Shown: positions 7,341 to 17,511 of the stretch, piece by piece | How positions within the stretch are numbered: the first letter of the stretch is position 1 | Layout of the letters: each line of letters begins with the position of its first letter | Origin: Clostridiaceae bacterium | Lineage (GTDB): Bacteria; Bacillota; Clostridia; DSM-8532 | Reading direction: 5' to 3' | Assembly: GCA_012728015.1 (NCBI GenBank) | Contig: JAAYFY010000048.1 | Location: 1 to 64,000 of the forward strand | Length of the DNA stretch: 64,000 nucleotides | Notes under the pieces: model-generated | The model's database searches: none | The model's input: the letters and a program-made list of their open reading frames with translations, nothing else | What the model was told of the DNA's origin: nothing | Made by a program: the position numbers and the translations under genes

Positions 7341-8357
7341 ATTATCAACAAGAAGGAAATCAAACGCGGCGACCCTGTCAGCAGCGGTAACATACTTTCC
7401 CTTCTCGCAGCCAGGGACGGTTTCGTTTCGGGCGCTTTTTTAAGCAGGGAGCTCAACATCTCAAGAACAGCCGTATGGAAGAAGATTGCGGCTCTAAAGA
7501 GGGAAGGCTATCAGATAGAGGCTTCCACGAGGAAGGGTTATCGACTGCTGTCTCATAAAGCCTGTTATGGAAAGCCGGGGATACAGAGCCTGCTTAAAAC
7601 AGAGTTTTTTGGGCGGGATATGCGCTTTTACGAATCGGTGGAATCCACGAATAATGTTTTAAAAGGTCTGGCCAATGCCGGGGCCGCCCATGGGACCGTG
7701 GTCATAGCCAACGGGCAGACCCGTGGCCGCGGCCGGCTGGGAAGAGAGTGGAACTCGGTTGCTGGAAAAGGGATATGGATGTCGGTACTGTTAAGGCCCC
7801 AGCTGCATCCTGCCAGGGTCCAGGCCATAACCCTTGCCGCCGCTGTTGCTGTATGCCGGGCCATTGAGCCGCTGCTTGACAAAAAGCCTGGTATAAAATG
7901 GCCGAACGATATACTGTTAGGAGGCGGGAAGGTCTGCGGCATCCTGACAGAGCTCTCCGCTGAAGCTGAAAGAGTTTCATGGGTGATAGCCGGAATAGGC
8001 TTAAATACCCATTTTGCTCCGGAGGATTTCTCGCCGGACCTTAAAGATAAGGCCACATCGCTCATACAGCATCTTAAGAAGGGCGGATCACTGGACAGGA
8101 CCTGGCTGGCGGCAGAGATACTAAACCAGTTTGAGCAAGTCTATGAAGAATACCTGGAGAACGGTCCTGACTCCATGCTCATGGAATGGCGGCAGCGATC
8201 AGTAACCTTGAAGAGGATGGTGGAACTGGTCCAGGGAACCGAAAGAATACGGGCGTTGGCTTTGGATATCGGGGAGGATGGAAGGCTGAGGATACGGCTG
8301 GAGGATGGCAGCATACGGGAAATCTTTTCAGGAGAGATCAGCCTTAGCTATGATTAA
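7341..8357 (+). CDS. birA: Bifunctional biotin-protein ligase and biotin operon repressor
   Basis: Attaches biotin to acceptor carboxylases and, through its DNA-binding domain, represses biotin genes. The N-terminal winged helix-turn-helix (about residues 15-65, with LSRELNISRTAVWKKI and STRKGYRL) is complete. The ligase domain shows the biotinyl-adenylate loop GRGRLGREWNS, KWPNDILL and GIGLN, followed by a C-terminal SH3-like domain. No ATG, GTG or TTG lies in frame near the expected start; the frame offers ATT at 7341 and ATC at 7344 behind a GGAGGA site at 7332-7337. The first in-frame ATG is inside the ligase domain. A non-canonical start is therefore inferred; the start could also be ATC 7344. 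The gene follows the unknown ORF closely. Confidence 0.9.
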   Translation: MINKKEIKRGDPVSSGNILSLLAARDGFVSGAFLSRELNISRTAVWKKIAALKREGYQIEASTRKGYRLLSHKACYGKPGIQSLLKTEFFGRDMRFYESVESTNNVLKGLANAGAAHGTVVIANGQTRGRGRLGREWNSVAGKGIWMSVLLRPQLHPARVQAITLAAAVAVCRAIEPLLDKKPGIKWPNDILLGGGKVCGILTELSAEAERVSWVIAGIGLNTHFAPEDFSPDLKDKATSLIQHLKKGGSLDRTWLAAEILNQFEQVYEEYLENGPDSMLMEWRQRSVTLKRMVELVQGTERIRALALDIGEDGRLRIRLEDGSIREIFSGEISLSYD

Positions 8358-8461
8358 TCGGGTAAAAAAACAGGGGCTTTTACCCCGCAAAGGTTTGTTA
8401 TATGATAATGGATACTGGCCATGCATCTGCCCAGGCCAGGAATATTGAACGGGAGGTAGTT

Positions 8462-8866
8462 ATGGAGTACCAGAACAATCGGAACGAAAACAATGACCGG
8501 AACAGCCGCAAGGCTGATAACAGGAAGTATCCGCACAACAGGAACAACGGGCAGGAAAAAAGGACTTCGGTCACCCGGGTCGGGGGCAGAAAACGCGGCA
8601 ATACCAACGGGCATGCGGCAAGGGGGAAGGAGCCGCAGAAAGGCAGCGACAGGCATTCGGCGGGAAACATCGGCAGGGAGGGAACCGAGCACCGTCAGGG
8701 CAAGTTTCCCAGGAAAGGCGGCAGGTCCCACTATGATCATCTGAACCGTCCCATCAGGGCAAAGCGGGAGGAAACGGTGGACGACATCCGGGCCGATATT
8801 GAGCAGGTAGAGAAGGATATCCAGTTTGAAATAAGGCAGATAAAGAGCATCAAGCTGGGGCTTTAA
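8462..8866 (+). CDS. Small highly charged hypothetical protein
   Basis: A 134-residue protein without recognisable family. The first 95 residues are low complexity, rich in Asn, Arg, Lys and Gly and probably disordered. The C-terminal 35 residues (VDDIRADIEQVEKDIQFEIRQIKSIKLGL minus the ends) look like an amphipathic helix or coiled coil. The ATG at 8462 follows a GGGAGGT site; the upstream frame to 8402 is not needed. It sits between birA and coaX. A nucleic-acid-binding or scaffold role could be guessed from the basic composition but cannot be shown. The ribosome-binding site and the gene spacing are the main evidence that it is real. Confidence 0.65.
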   Translation: MEYQNNRNENNDRNSRKADNRKYPHNRNNGQEKRTSVTRVGGRKRGNTNGHAARGKEPQKGSDRHSAGNIGREGTEHRQGKFPRKGGRSHYDHLNRPIRAKREETVDDIRADIEQVEKDIQFEIRQIKSIKLGL

Positions 8867-8910
8867 GCAGCCCGTTACGTGGGTTTTGGCATGGAAAGGT
8901 TTGGTTCTTA

Positions 8911-9684
8911 ATGCTTCTTGCCATTGATGTGGGAAATACCATTACAGCCATAGGGGTTTACCGGGAAAGGACGCTGGTGGGAAACTGGCGCATATCCACC
9001 AGCAAGGAACGGACTTCCGACGAAATCGGGATGATTTTGCTGTCGCTGTTGGGTCATGCCGGCATAAGCCCCGGTATGATTTCGGATGTGATTATGTGCA
9101 CAGTGGCGCCGCCAGTTATGCATGCCATGTCCAACGCCATAAGAAAATACCTGGATAAAAGGGCAATCCTGGTGGAGCCTGGCATTAAGACAGGAATAAA
9201 TATCAAATATGAAAACCCTCGGGAGGTCGGTCCGGACAAAATAGCGAACGCTGCCGCGGCCCTTAAACTCTACGGCGGTCCCGTCATAATAGTCGATTTC
9301 GGTACAGCCACCACCTTTTGCGCTGTCAATTCCAGGCGGGACTATCTTGGCGGTGTGATCTGCCCGGGTATTATTATCTCTGCCGAAGCCCTTTTTGAGA
9401 AAGCTTCCAAGCTTCCCAGGATAGATATCACAAAGCCTAAGAGTGTTATCGGAAGAACCACTGTAACCAGCATGCAGTCGGGGATTGTGCACGGCTACGT
9501 GGGACAGGTGGACCATATAGTCAATCTTATAAAGCAGCAAATGGACGAACCGGGGATAAAGGTTGTGGCAACAGGGGGTATGGCCAGTCTTATCGCGTCG
9601 GAATCCAAAACCATTGATGAGATAAATCCGTTTTTATCTCTGGAAGGACTGCAGATTATCTATGAGATGAACCGTCCTGAATGA
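8911..9684 (+). CDS. coaX: Type III pantothenate kinase
   Basis: Phosphorylates pantothenate, the first step of coenzyme A synthesis, in a form that is not feedback-inhibited by CoA. The 257-residue chain has the ASKHA phosphate-1 motif DVGNTITAIG at residues 5-14, the GPDKIANAAAA segment, the catalytic-base motif VDFGTATT and the GGVICPGI loop, all diagnostic of CoaX. Length is normal. The ATG follows an AAAGG site. In many Firmicutes coaX lies near birA, as here, so the two coenzyme genes are probably co-expressed. Confidence 0.95.
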   Translation: MLLAIDVGNTITAIGVYRERTLVGNWRISTSKERTSDEIGMILLSLLGHAGISPGMISDVIMCTVAPPVMHAMSNAIRKYLDKRAILVEPGIKTGINIKYENPREVGPDKIANAAAALKLYGGPVIIVDFGTATTFCAVNSRRDYLGGVICPGIIISAEALFEKASKLPRIDITKPKSVIGRTTVTSMQSGIVHGYVGQVDHIVNLIKQQMDEPGIKVVATGGMASLIASESKTIDEINPFLSLEGLQIIYEMNRPE

Positions 9685-9801
9685 GCCGGCCAGATTTGTT
9701 TAATCTGAAGGATTTATCAGGAAACACGAGTAATAGCGAGATATATTTATTTTTGCGGGAATATTTGCTGGTATTCAATGTGATTCTAAAAATATGGCCG
9801 T

Positions 9802-9830
9802 TTGATTAAGAGTATAAAATTGTTTAATAT
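9802..9830 (+). promoter_or_regulatory. groESL promoter
   Basis: TTGATT and TAATAT are separated by 17 bases and lie immediately before the CIRCE element, so that the transcript would begin inside the operator. Confidence 0.7.
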
Positions 9831-9834
9831 TGTA

Positions 9835-10187
<353 letters not shown>

Positions 10188-10200
10188 GAAGGAGGCGTAA

Positions 10201-11829
<1,629 letters not shown>

Positions 11830-11881
11830 GCGGAACCGCTAACCATTGTTTTCTCCGGTAAAGAGCCGTGTAGAATAAGAG

Positions 11882-11915
11882 AAACACCCGTCGGGAAGCG
11901 CCGGCGGGTGTTTTT
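11882..11915 (+). terminator. groEL operon terminator
   Basis: A long GC-rich stem, AAACACCCG(T)CGG with CCGGCGGGTGTTT, is followed by T residues. It lies 50 bases after the groEL stop. Confidence 0.88.
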
Positions 11916-11926
11916 CATCAGGTATC

Positions 11927-11955
11927 TTGCAGATGACTGGTAAAAAGCTTATAAT
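11927..11955 (+). promoter_or_regulatory. Promoter of the cobalamin riboswitch transcript
   Basis: TTGCAG and TATAAT with a 17-base spacer lie just before the riboswitch aptamer. Confidence 0.75.
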
Positions 11956-11967
11956 ATAGTAAAAATC

Positions 11968-12209
11968 AAATAGTGCATGGCGGTGCATGGAAAATGCCTG
12001 CGCTTTTGCGCATGAGGGAAGCGGGTGAGAATCCCGCACTGTCCCAGCAACCGTGAAGCTGACAAAAACGGCGTGTGCCACTGGATCTATGATCTGGGAA
12101 GGTGCCGTTGGAGGATGAGGCAAAGTCGGTAGACCTGCCGCCGTGTTTGGTTTCTTCTGGGTAAAGAGCAGGCCATAAGGCCTGTTGATGGATTGTGCGC
12201 ACGATCCTG
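11968..12209 (+). ncRNA. Cobalamin riboswitch
   Basis: The leader of the btuFCD operon contains the hallmark cobalamin aptamer segments: GGGAAGCGGGTGAGAATCCCGC, ACTGTCCCAGCAACCGTGA and a B12-box region with GCCACTGG, then GGATGAGGCAAAGTCGG and AGACCTGCCG (each quoted piece is contiguous in 12014-12140). Together with the terminator immediately downstream it forms a transcriptional OFF switch: B12 binding should favour termination and stop expression of the uptake genes. The promoter lies at 11927-11955. Confidence 0.95.
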
Positions 12210-12233
12210 CCCGCTTCGAAGAAGCGGGTTTTT
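12210..12233 (+). terminator. Riboswitch expression-platform terminator
   Basis: Perfect stem CCCGCTTC / GAAGCGGG with a three-base loop and five T residues, located between the aptamer and btuF. It is the likely regulated terminator of the cobalamin switch. Confidence 0.88.
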
Positions 12234-12299
12234 AACTTAACAGGATTACCTTGAAGAAACACCTGTTGAAAGATATCAGATCTTTGGAGGTGTTTTTTT

Positions 12300-13199
12300 G
12301 TGAGAAAATTTCTGTCCATGCTGATGATCCTCATGCTGTTTGCAGCCATGGCCGGCTGCGGAGCCGGTCACTCGGGAGAAGGGGTCCGCGTTATTGACAG
12401 CAGGGGAACCGAGGTTGTGTTTGATTCTACGCCAAAGACTATTGTTTCCCTGAGCCCTGCCAATACCGAAATACTCTACGCCCTGGGCGCGGAAGACAGG
12501 ATTATTGCTGTCAGCAATTACTGTAACTATCCCGAAGATACCGGGAACAAACAGAAGCTTCCCACGGGAGAGCAACTGAATATAGAAACCCTGGTCTCCC
12601 TGGATCCCGATGTTATCTTTTTCAGCAAGATGGATGCCATGGAAGACCAGGTAAAGCAGCTGGAGGATGCCGGGATAAAGGTAGTTGTGACAGAGGCCAA
12701 CAGCCTCGATGAAACCTATGAAATTATCAGGATTATCGGAGAAGCTGCAGGAAAGGGCAAGGAAGCCGGGGAACTGGTGGAGAAAATGCGGGAGAGCTTA
12801 GCGACGGTAAAAGAAGAGGCCCGCGGGAAATCCCCGAAGTCCGTGTATGTGGAGGTTTCACCCCTCCAGTACGGCCTGTGGTCCTGTGGCCGTGGAACAT
12901 TTGTGCAGGAGCTTTTGGATCTTATAGGCGCAAGGAATATTTTTGAGGATACTGAGGGCTGGTGTGCTGTGTCCGAAGAACAGGTCATCCAAAGGAACCC
13001 GGATATCATCGTTACCACGGCAAGCCCATTGACCGGAATAGATGACCCTGTGGGTGATATCGCCGGGCGGCCCAACTGGGCCGGAATCAGCGCGGTAAAG
13101 CATGGCCATGTCTATATGCTGGACGGGGATATGCTGTCAAGGCCCGGGCCCAGGCTGGCGGAAGCCGCCAGGGAACTCCTGGGGCTGATGGATGAGTGA
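12300..13199 (+). CDS. btuF: Cobalamin (corrinoid) ABC transporter substrate-binding lipoprotein
   Basis: A 299-residue periplasmic-binding-fold lipoprotein of the BtuF/FhuD class. The signal peptide ends in a lipobox with Cys20 (AMAGC). The domain features RVIDSRGTEV, IVSLSPANTEILYALG and DPDVIF are typical of helical-backbone metal-chelate receptors. Start is GTG at 12300 with GGAGG nine bases upstream. The cobalamin riboswitch directly in front identifies the ligand as a corrinoid rather than iron-siderophore or heme, although motifs alone would not decide this. It is the first gene of btuF-btuC-btuD; its stop is followed by the btuC ribosome-binding site. Confidence 0.9.
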   Translation: MRKFLSMLMILMLFAAMAGCGAGHSGEGVRVIDSRGTEVVFDSTPKTIVSLSPANTEILYALGAEDRIIAVSNYCNYPEDTGNKQKLPTGEQLNIETLVSLDPDVIFFSKMDAMEDQVKQLEDAGIKVVVTEANSLDETYEIIRIIGEAAGKGKEAGELVEKMRESLATVKEEARGKSPKSVYVEVSPLQYGLWSCGRGTFVQELLDLIGARNIFEDTEGWCAVSEEQVIQRNPDIIVTTASPLTGIDDPVGDIAGRPNWAGISAVKHGHVYMLDGDMLSRPGPRLAEAARELLGLMDE

Positions 13200-13216
13200 T
13201 TAAGGAGGGGGACCGG

Positions 13217-14281
13217 ATGCCAGACGCCGGGGGCAGGCTGACAAAAGGCATATGGAACATGTGGGTTTTTATCCTTGGCATCATACTGTTTGCGATGGTA
13301 CTGTTTGTCGCTGTTTCCCTCGGAAGCGTTCCCATATCGCTTTCCGATACCTGGAACATCCTGATCAGGCACCTTTTCGGGAAAGGCGACATGACCGGGA
13401 TACAAAGCGGTACCGAAACTATCATAGCCATGGTGCGGATGCCCCGTGTGCTTCTGGCTGCCATGACCGGCGGAGCGTTGTCCCTGGCAGGGGCTGTGAT
13501 GCAAAGCCTTTTAAAAAACCCGTTGGCCGACGGGTCAACCCTCGGCGTATCTTCCGGCGGCGCGCTGGGTGCCGTATTATCCATAGTCCTGGGGATACGC
13601 CTCAGCTTTTCGCCTGAACTTGGGCTAGCCTTGAGCAGCGTCGCTTTTTCGTTCCTGTCCCTGGTATTAATCCTCACACTGGCCTACAGGATTGACCGCA
13701 GCCTTTCCACCAATACCATAATTCTAACCGGCGTCATCTTCTCCATGCTGGCAGGGAGCATCACCAGCCTTTTGGTTGTGCTGTCGGGCGACAGCCTGAA
13801 ACAGGTTGTGTTCTGGTCCATGGGGTCTTTTTCAGGAAAGGGATGGAACCATGTGATCCTTATGGCGCCTGTCTTCCTGGCCGGAAGCCTCGGGATAATC
13901 GCTTTTTCCAAGGAGCTGAATGCCTTTTCCCTCGGGGAAAAACAGGCGCGTTACATAGGGGTTGACACCAAGGCGGTCAAAATTGCCCTGCTGGTGATGA
14001 CATCGGTCCTTATCGGGGTTTCGGTTTCGGTCAGCGGCAACATAGGCTTTGTAGGCCTCGTGATACCCCATATCACCCGGATGGTTACGGGGCCGGATCA
14101 CAGGAAGCTGCTGCCCGTGTCCCTGATAACGGGCGGGATGTTCATGGTACTGACCGATCTTATGTCAAGGACGCTGCTCAGCCCGGAAGAGTTTCCGGTG
14201 GGCATCGTTACTTCTTTTACCGGGGCTGTTATATTCATTGTCATATTCTATAAATATAACCGGCTGAACAAGAGATTTTAG
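13217..14281 (+). CDS. btuC: Cobalamin ABC transporter permease
   Basis: A 354-residue integral membrane protein of the FecCD/BtuC family with about ten hydrophobic segments. It has the family signatures RMPRVLLAAMTGGALSLAGA, KNPLADGSTLGVSSGGALGA and, near the C-terminus, GNIGFVGLVIPHITRMVTGP, the coupling region that contacts the ATPase. The frame reaches back to a GTG overlapping the btuF stop, but AAGGAGG before the ATG at 13217 decides the start. It forms the transmembrane path for corrinoid import with the flanking btuF and btuD products. Confidence 0.93.
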   Translation: MPDAGGRLTKGIWNMWVFILGIILFAMVLFVAVSLGSVPISLSDTWNILIRHLFGKGDMTGIQSGTETIIAMVRMPRVLLAAMTGGALSLAGAVMQSLLKNPLADGSTLGVSSGGALGAVLSIVLGIRLSFSPELGLALSSVAFSFLSLVLILTLAYRIDRSLSTNTIILTGVIFSMLAGSITSLLVVLSGDSLKQVVFWSMGSFSGKGWNHVILMAPVFLAGSLGIIAFSKELNAFSLGEKQARYIGVDTKAVKIALLVMTSVLIGVSVSVSGNIGFVGLVIPHITRMVTGPDHRKLLPVSLITGGMFMVLTDLMSRTLLSPEEFPVGIVTSFTGAVIFIVIFYKYNRLNKRF

Positions 14282-14332
14282 AATGGCGGGTGTTATCCGC
14301 AAGCTTTGGAAAGGATTGGTCCGGGAGGCGTC

Positions 14333-15088
14333 ATGCTTGATGTACAAAACCTGAGCGTGCGTATAAATAATAAGTCCATAGTGGATGGGGTCACCTTCCA
14401 TGTGTATGAGAATGACTTTTTTATGCTGACAGGCCCCAACGGCGCTGGCAAAAGTACACTGATAAAGGCCATCATGCGCGTTTATGGCTATAAGGGCAGG
14501 GTCATGCTCAGCGGGCGTGATATCCTGTCCATAAGGCCTAAAAACCTGGCCTCACTGGTGGGCGTGCTGGCCCAGGAGCATCAGCCGCTGTTTCCCCATA
14601 CCGTTTATGAAGTGGTCAGCCTGGGAAGGTATGCCCATATGCGGGGCCTTTTCGGTACCCTCGGCCGTGAGGACAGGGCAAAAATAGAGGAGGCTCTTGC
14701 CATTACCGGCATGGACCATATGGCCGATCAGTCGGTGCTGACACTTTCGGGCGGAGAACTGCAAAGGGTTTACCTGGCCCAGCTGTTTGCCCAGGATCCG
14801 AGCCTCCTGATTCTGGACGAACCCGCAAACCATCTGGATATAAAGTACCAGATAACCATGTTCGATATCATTAAGAAATGGTCGAAAACGCCGGGTAAGG
14901 CGGTTATGGCCGTGGTCCACGACCTTAACACCGCCTTTTGTTACGGTACAAGGGCCCTTCTCATGCACGGGGGAAAGGTATATGCCCAAGGGGAGGTTCC
15001 CCGGGTGCTGACCCGTGAGAACCTGAAAGCAGTCTACTCGGTGGATGTGGCCAGGTGGATGGCCGATCTCATGAAGCGTTGGACATGA
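14333..15088 (+). CDS. btuD: Cobalamin ABC transporter ATP-binding protein
   Basis: A 251-residue ATPase that powers corrinoid import. Walker A is GPNGAGKST, the signature LSGGELQRVYLAQ and Walker B LLILDEPANHLD are intact, and VHDLN supplies the H-loop. The ATG at 14333 follows GGGAGG, so the longer frame from 14306 is not used. It ends the riboswitch-controlled operon and is convergent with the glycosidase gene; only 13 bases separate the two stop codons and no convincing terminator is visible between them. Confidence 0.93.
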   Translation: MLDVQNLSVRINNKSIVDGVTFHVYENDFFMLTGPNGAGKSTLIKAIMRVYGYKGRVMLSGRDILSIRPKNLASLVGVLAQEHQPLFPHTVYEVVSLGRYAHMRGLFGTLGREDRAKIEEALAITGMDHMADQSVLTLSGGELQRVYLAQLFAQDPSLLILDEPANHLDIKYQITMFDIIKKWSKTPGKAVMAVVHDLNTAFCYGTRALLMHGGKVYAQGEVPRVLTRENLKAVYSVDVARWMADLMKRWT

Positions 15089-15101
15089 AGGGGGAATGAA
15101 T

Positions 15102-16481
15102 CTATATTCCTTCGTACAGCGCGTCCCCGTTGGTTTTTATGACATTTGAGTACCACAATGCCGAATCCTTAATGGTCCGCTCCAATGTTTCAAAATCCAC
15201 ATACACCAGCCCGAAGCGTTTGTCATAGCCCTCAGCCCATTCGAAATTGTCCAGGATGGACCATTGGAAATAGCCCTTCACTTCTGTTCTGTCGGCTATG
15301 GCCCGGTCCAGTTCCAGGAGATAACGGCGCAGGTAATCAATTCGCTGCGGGTCGTGCACCCTGCCGTCCAGGGAAACCCAGTCCTGGTTGGCAAGACCAT
15401 TCTCAGTTATATAAATGGGAAGCTTATAGCGTTCATAATAGAAGCGCGGACCCCAGTAAAGGCTTTGGGGGGTGACAGGCCACCCGTTACAGGCCCGGGG
15501 CGCGCCTGTTTTAAACGGGATCATTTCCGGCTTTCCATCCGGTCCCATCCTCACATATGGCGCCTGATAGATATTCAGGCCAATGAAATCCATGGGCTGG
15601 GCCATAACCTTAAAGTCATCCGGGCCGAATTCAGGGACCAGGTTCCCGTATGTGCTGTAATAATCGTCCGGGTACCGGCCAAGGAGCATGGGGTCAAACC
15701 AGAAACCGGCGCTCCACAGGCTGTTGTCCCTGCCGCTGAAACCAAAGGTTGCCTGCCTCGCCGCTTCAATATCCGCCGGATTTCGGGTATGGGGCAGGCT
15801 GACAGTACCCACCATGGCAAGCCCGATATGGGGTTTTGTTTTCGCTTCCCCGCGTATGACTTTCGCCGATTGCCCATGGGCAAGGAAGATGTTGTGAGCC
15901 ACGACCAGCAGGTCTTTCAACGGCATCTTCAGACCCGGCGCATGGGTTCCGCTGTGGTGGCCCAGCAGGGTGAAGCATTGGGGTTCATTGAGGGTAATCC
16001 AGTTCTTAACCCTGTCGGACAGCTTGTCCACTATAACGCGGGTGAATTCGGCAAACCACTTGGGGCTGTCGGGGTTTAGAAAGCCCCCCTTGTCCTGGAG
16101 TGCCTGCGGGAGTTCCCAGTGGAAAAGGGTCACATAGGGGGTTATATTTTTGCTGAGCAGGGCATCCACCAGCCTGTCATAGAAATCCAGCCCGCCGGCA
16201 TAGACATGTCCGGTGCCGCTTGGCAGCACCCGCGGCCAGTTGATGGAAAACCGGTAGGCTGGGTATCCCAGCCGAGACATTATGGCAATATCTTCCTGGT
16301 ACCTGTGGAAATGATCACAAGCTACCTCCCCGGTATCATTGTTGGCGATAACGCCTTCCTTCCTGCAGAACTCATCCCAGACGCTCGGCCCTTTCAAGCC
16401 TTCATAAGCGGCGCCCTCTATCTGGTACGATGCCGCCGCGACTCCCCATACAAAGTCTGAGGGAAAATGGGAACGTGACAT
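15102..16481 (-). CDS. bglA: Family GH1 beta-glucosidase (or 6-phospho-beta-glucosidase)
   Basis: A 459-residue glycoside hydrolase of family 1. The acid/base Glu166 is in TLNEP and the nucleophile Glu360 in YITENG; the N-terminal FVWGVAAASYQIEGA is also typical. The chain has no signal peptide, so it acts on imported cellobiose-like sugars in the cytoplasm. The residues after DWVSLDG and the WSILDNFEWAEGY motif, with Glu at the +1 sugar site region, favour a non-phosphorylated glucoside. Start at 16481 is set by GGTGGAG upstream; 16 further residues are possible. It is divergent from an AraC-type regulator, its likely controller. Confidence 0.93.
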   Translation of the reverse strand: MSRSHFPSDFVWGVAAASYQIEGAAYEGLKGPSVWDEFCRKEGVIANNDTGEVACDHFHRYQEDIAIMSRLGYPAYRFSINWPRVLPSGTGHVYAGGLDFYDRLVDALLSKNITPYVTLFHWELPQALQDKGGFLNPDSPKWFAEFTRVIVDKLSDRVKNWITLNEPQCFTLLGHHSGTHAPGLKMPLKDLLVVAHNIFLAHGQSAKVIRGEAKTKPHIGLAMVGTVSLPHTRNPADIEAARQATFGFSGRDNSLWSAGFWFDPMLLGRYPDDYYSTYGNLVPEFGPDDFKVMAQPMDFIGLNIYQAPYVRMGPDGKPEMIPFKTGAPRACNGWPVTPQSLYWGPRFYYERYKLPIYITENGLANQDWVSLDGRVHDPQRIDYLRRYLLELDRAIADRTEVKGYFQWSILDNFEWAEGYDKRFGLVYVDFETLERTIKDSALWYSNVIKTNGDALYEGI

Positions 16482-16514
16482 GCGATCTCCACCTTGTATA
16501 TGATTGTTTCTTCT

Positions 16515-16544
16515 AGTATACTTAATCATGGTAACATCTGTAAA
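16515..16544 (-). promoter_or_regulatory. Promoter of the GH1 gene
   Basis: On the minus strand TTTACA and TATACT are separated by 18 bases. The element lies in the 115-base divergent region with the AraC regulator, where activator sites would be expected. Confidence 0.6.
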
Positions 16545-16596
16545 ATCGAAATCTTTGCATGGTTATCAAAATCTTAACACGATTTGGTGGGCAGCC

Positions 16597-17484
16597 ATGG
16601 ATTTTGTGTCCATTGAATTCAGCCGGATTACTCCCCGTGTGCTGAAAGCCTATTACTATTCTGACGGGGAAAAATGCAAAAAGCGCCATGAGCTTGGGGA
16701 AAGAACGGTTTATGATTATGAAACCGAGCTTATCACTTACAGCGATGGCGGGATGTATATTGACAGGGTATACTATCCTGTCTCCAAAGGCGATATTATT
16801 TTCAGAAGGCCAGGCCAGACCACAAAAGGTATTCTGCCATATACCTGCTATGCGGTTATCCTGGATCTCATGGACAACACCGGAAAGAATTCGGACACAT
16901 ATGATTTCCACAAGCCCCAGGAATATCAGCAAAACTATTCCTGCCCGTCTTTGGACCGTGTCCCCCCGGTGATCAGGGCTTCATCCTTCGAGCAGTATTC
17001 AATCCTTTTTGACGCGATCCTTAAGGAGCATATCAATCCCGGACCGGATTCAGCGATGCTGCTTAAGAGTTATTGCCTGCAGCTTTTGTGTGGACTTTCA
17101 AGGGAGGCCCTGCGGCCTGAGGGCTGTAAGAAGGATGGGTCAGCCTACCGGGTAATGATAAAGAATGTTATGGATTATGTTGAGCAGAATATATCAAAAA
17201 GGATCATGCTGAAGGATCTGGCTGCGGTGGCAGGCATGAGCCCGAACTATTTCCACAGGGTGTTTTCCAAAGCCATGGGAATTACTCCCAACGAATTTGT
17301 TATATCAAGAAAGATAAGCCGGGCAAGGGAGCTTTTGGCCACCACCAGCAAATCCATTTCAGACATATCCGTAATATGCGGCTTTGATAACATGGCCTAT
17401 TTTTCCTATGTGTTTAAGCGCTACTCAGGAATAACACCCAGTTCCTTCAGGACGGCTTATTCCTATCCTGTAAGGCAGCCATGA
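16597..17484 (+). CDS. AraC family transcriptional regulator
   Basis: A 295-residue regulator. The C-terminal 100 residues contain two helix-turn-helix motifs: KDLAAVAGMSPNYFHRVFSK and the second around SISDISVICGFDNMAYFSYVFKRYSGITP, the classic AraC signature. The N-terminal part looks like a cupin-type sugar-sensing domain (LGERTVYDYETELI, PGQ). GGTGGG precedes the ATG at 16597; the frame is open back to 16504. Divergent arrangement with the GH1 gene suggests that it activates bglA in response to a beta-glucoside, but the effector is unknown. Confidence 0.9.
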   Translation: MDFVSIEFSRITPRVLKAYYYSDGEKCKKRHELGERTVYDYETELITYSDGGMYIDRVYYPVSKGDIIFRRPGQTTKGILPYTCYAVILDLMDNTGKNSDTYDFHKPQEYQQNYSCPSLDRVPPVIRASSFEQYSILFDAILKEHINPGPDSAMLLKSYCLQLLCGLSREALRPEGCKKDGSAYRVMIKNVMDYVEQNISKRIMLKDLAAVAGMSPNYFHRVFSKAMGITPNEFVISRKISRARELLATTSKSISDISVICGFDNMAYFSYVFKRYSGITPSSFRTAYSYPVRQP

Positions 17485-17511
17485 AGCTGTGCTATTGAAG
17501 GTGACATTAAG

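Noticed and set aside
8358-8400. Hairpin GGGTAAAA / TTTTACCC after birA as a terminator
   Set aside because: No T-run follows the stem, so termination is doubtful; it may just be a spacer structure.
15264-16079. 271-residue plus-strand frame opposite the GH1 gene
   Set aside because: The GH1 catalytic motifs are on the other strand; this frame has no ribosome-binding site.
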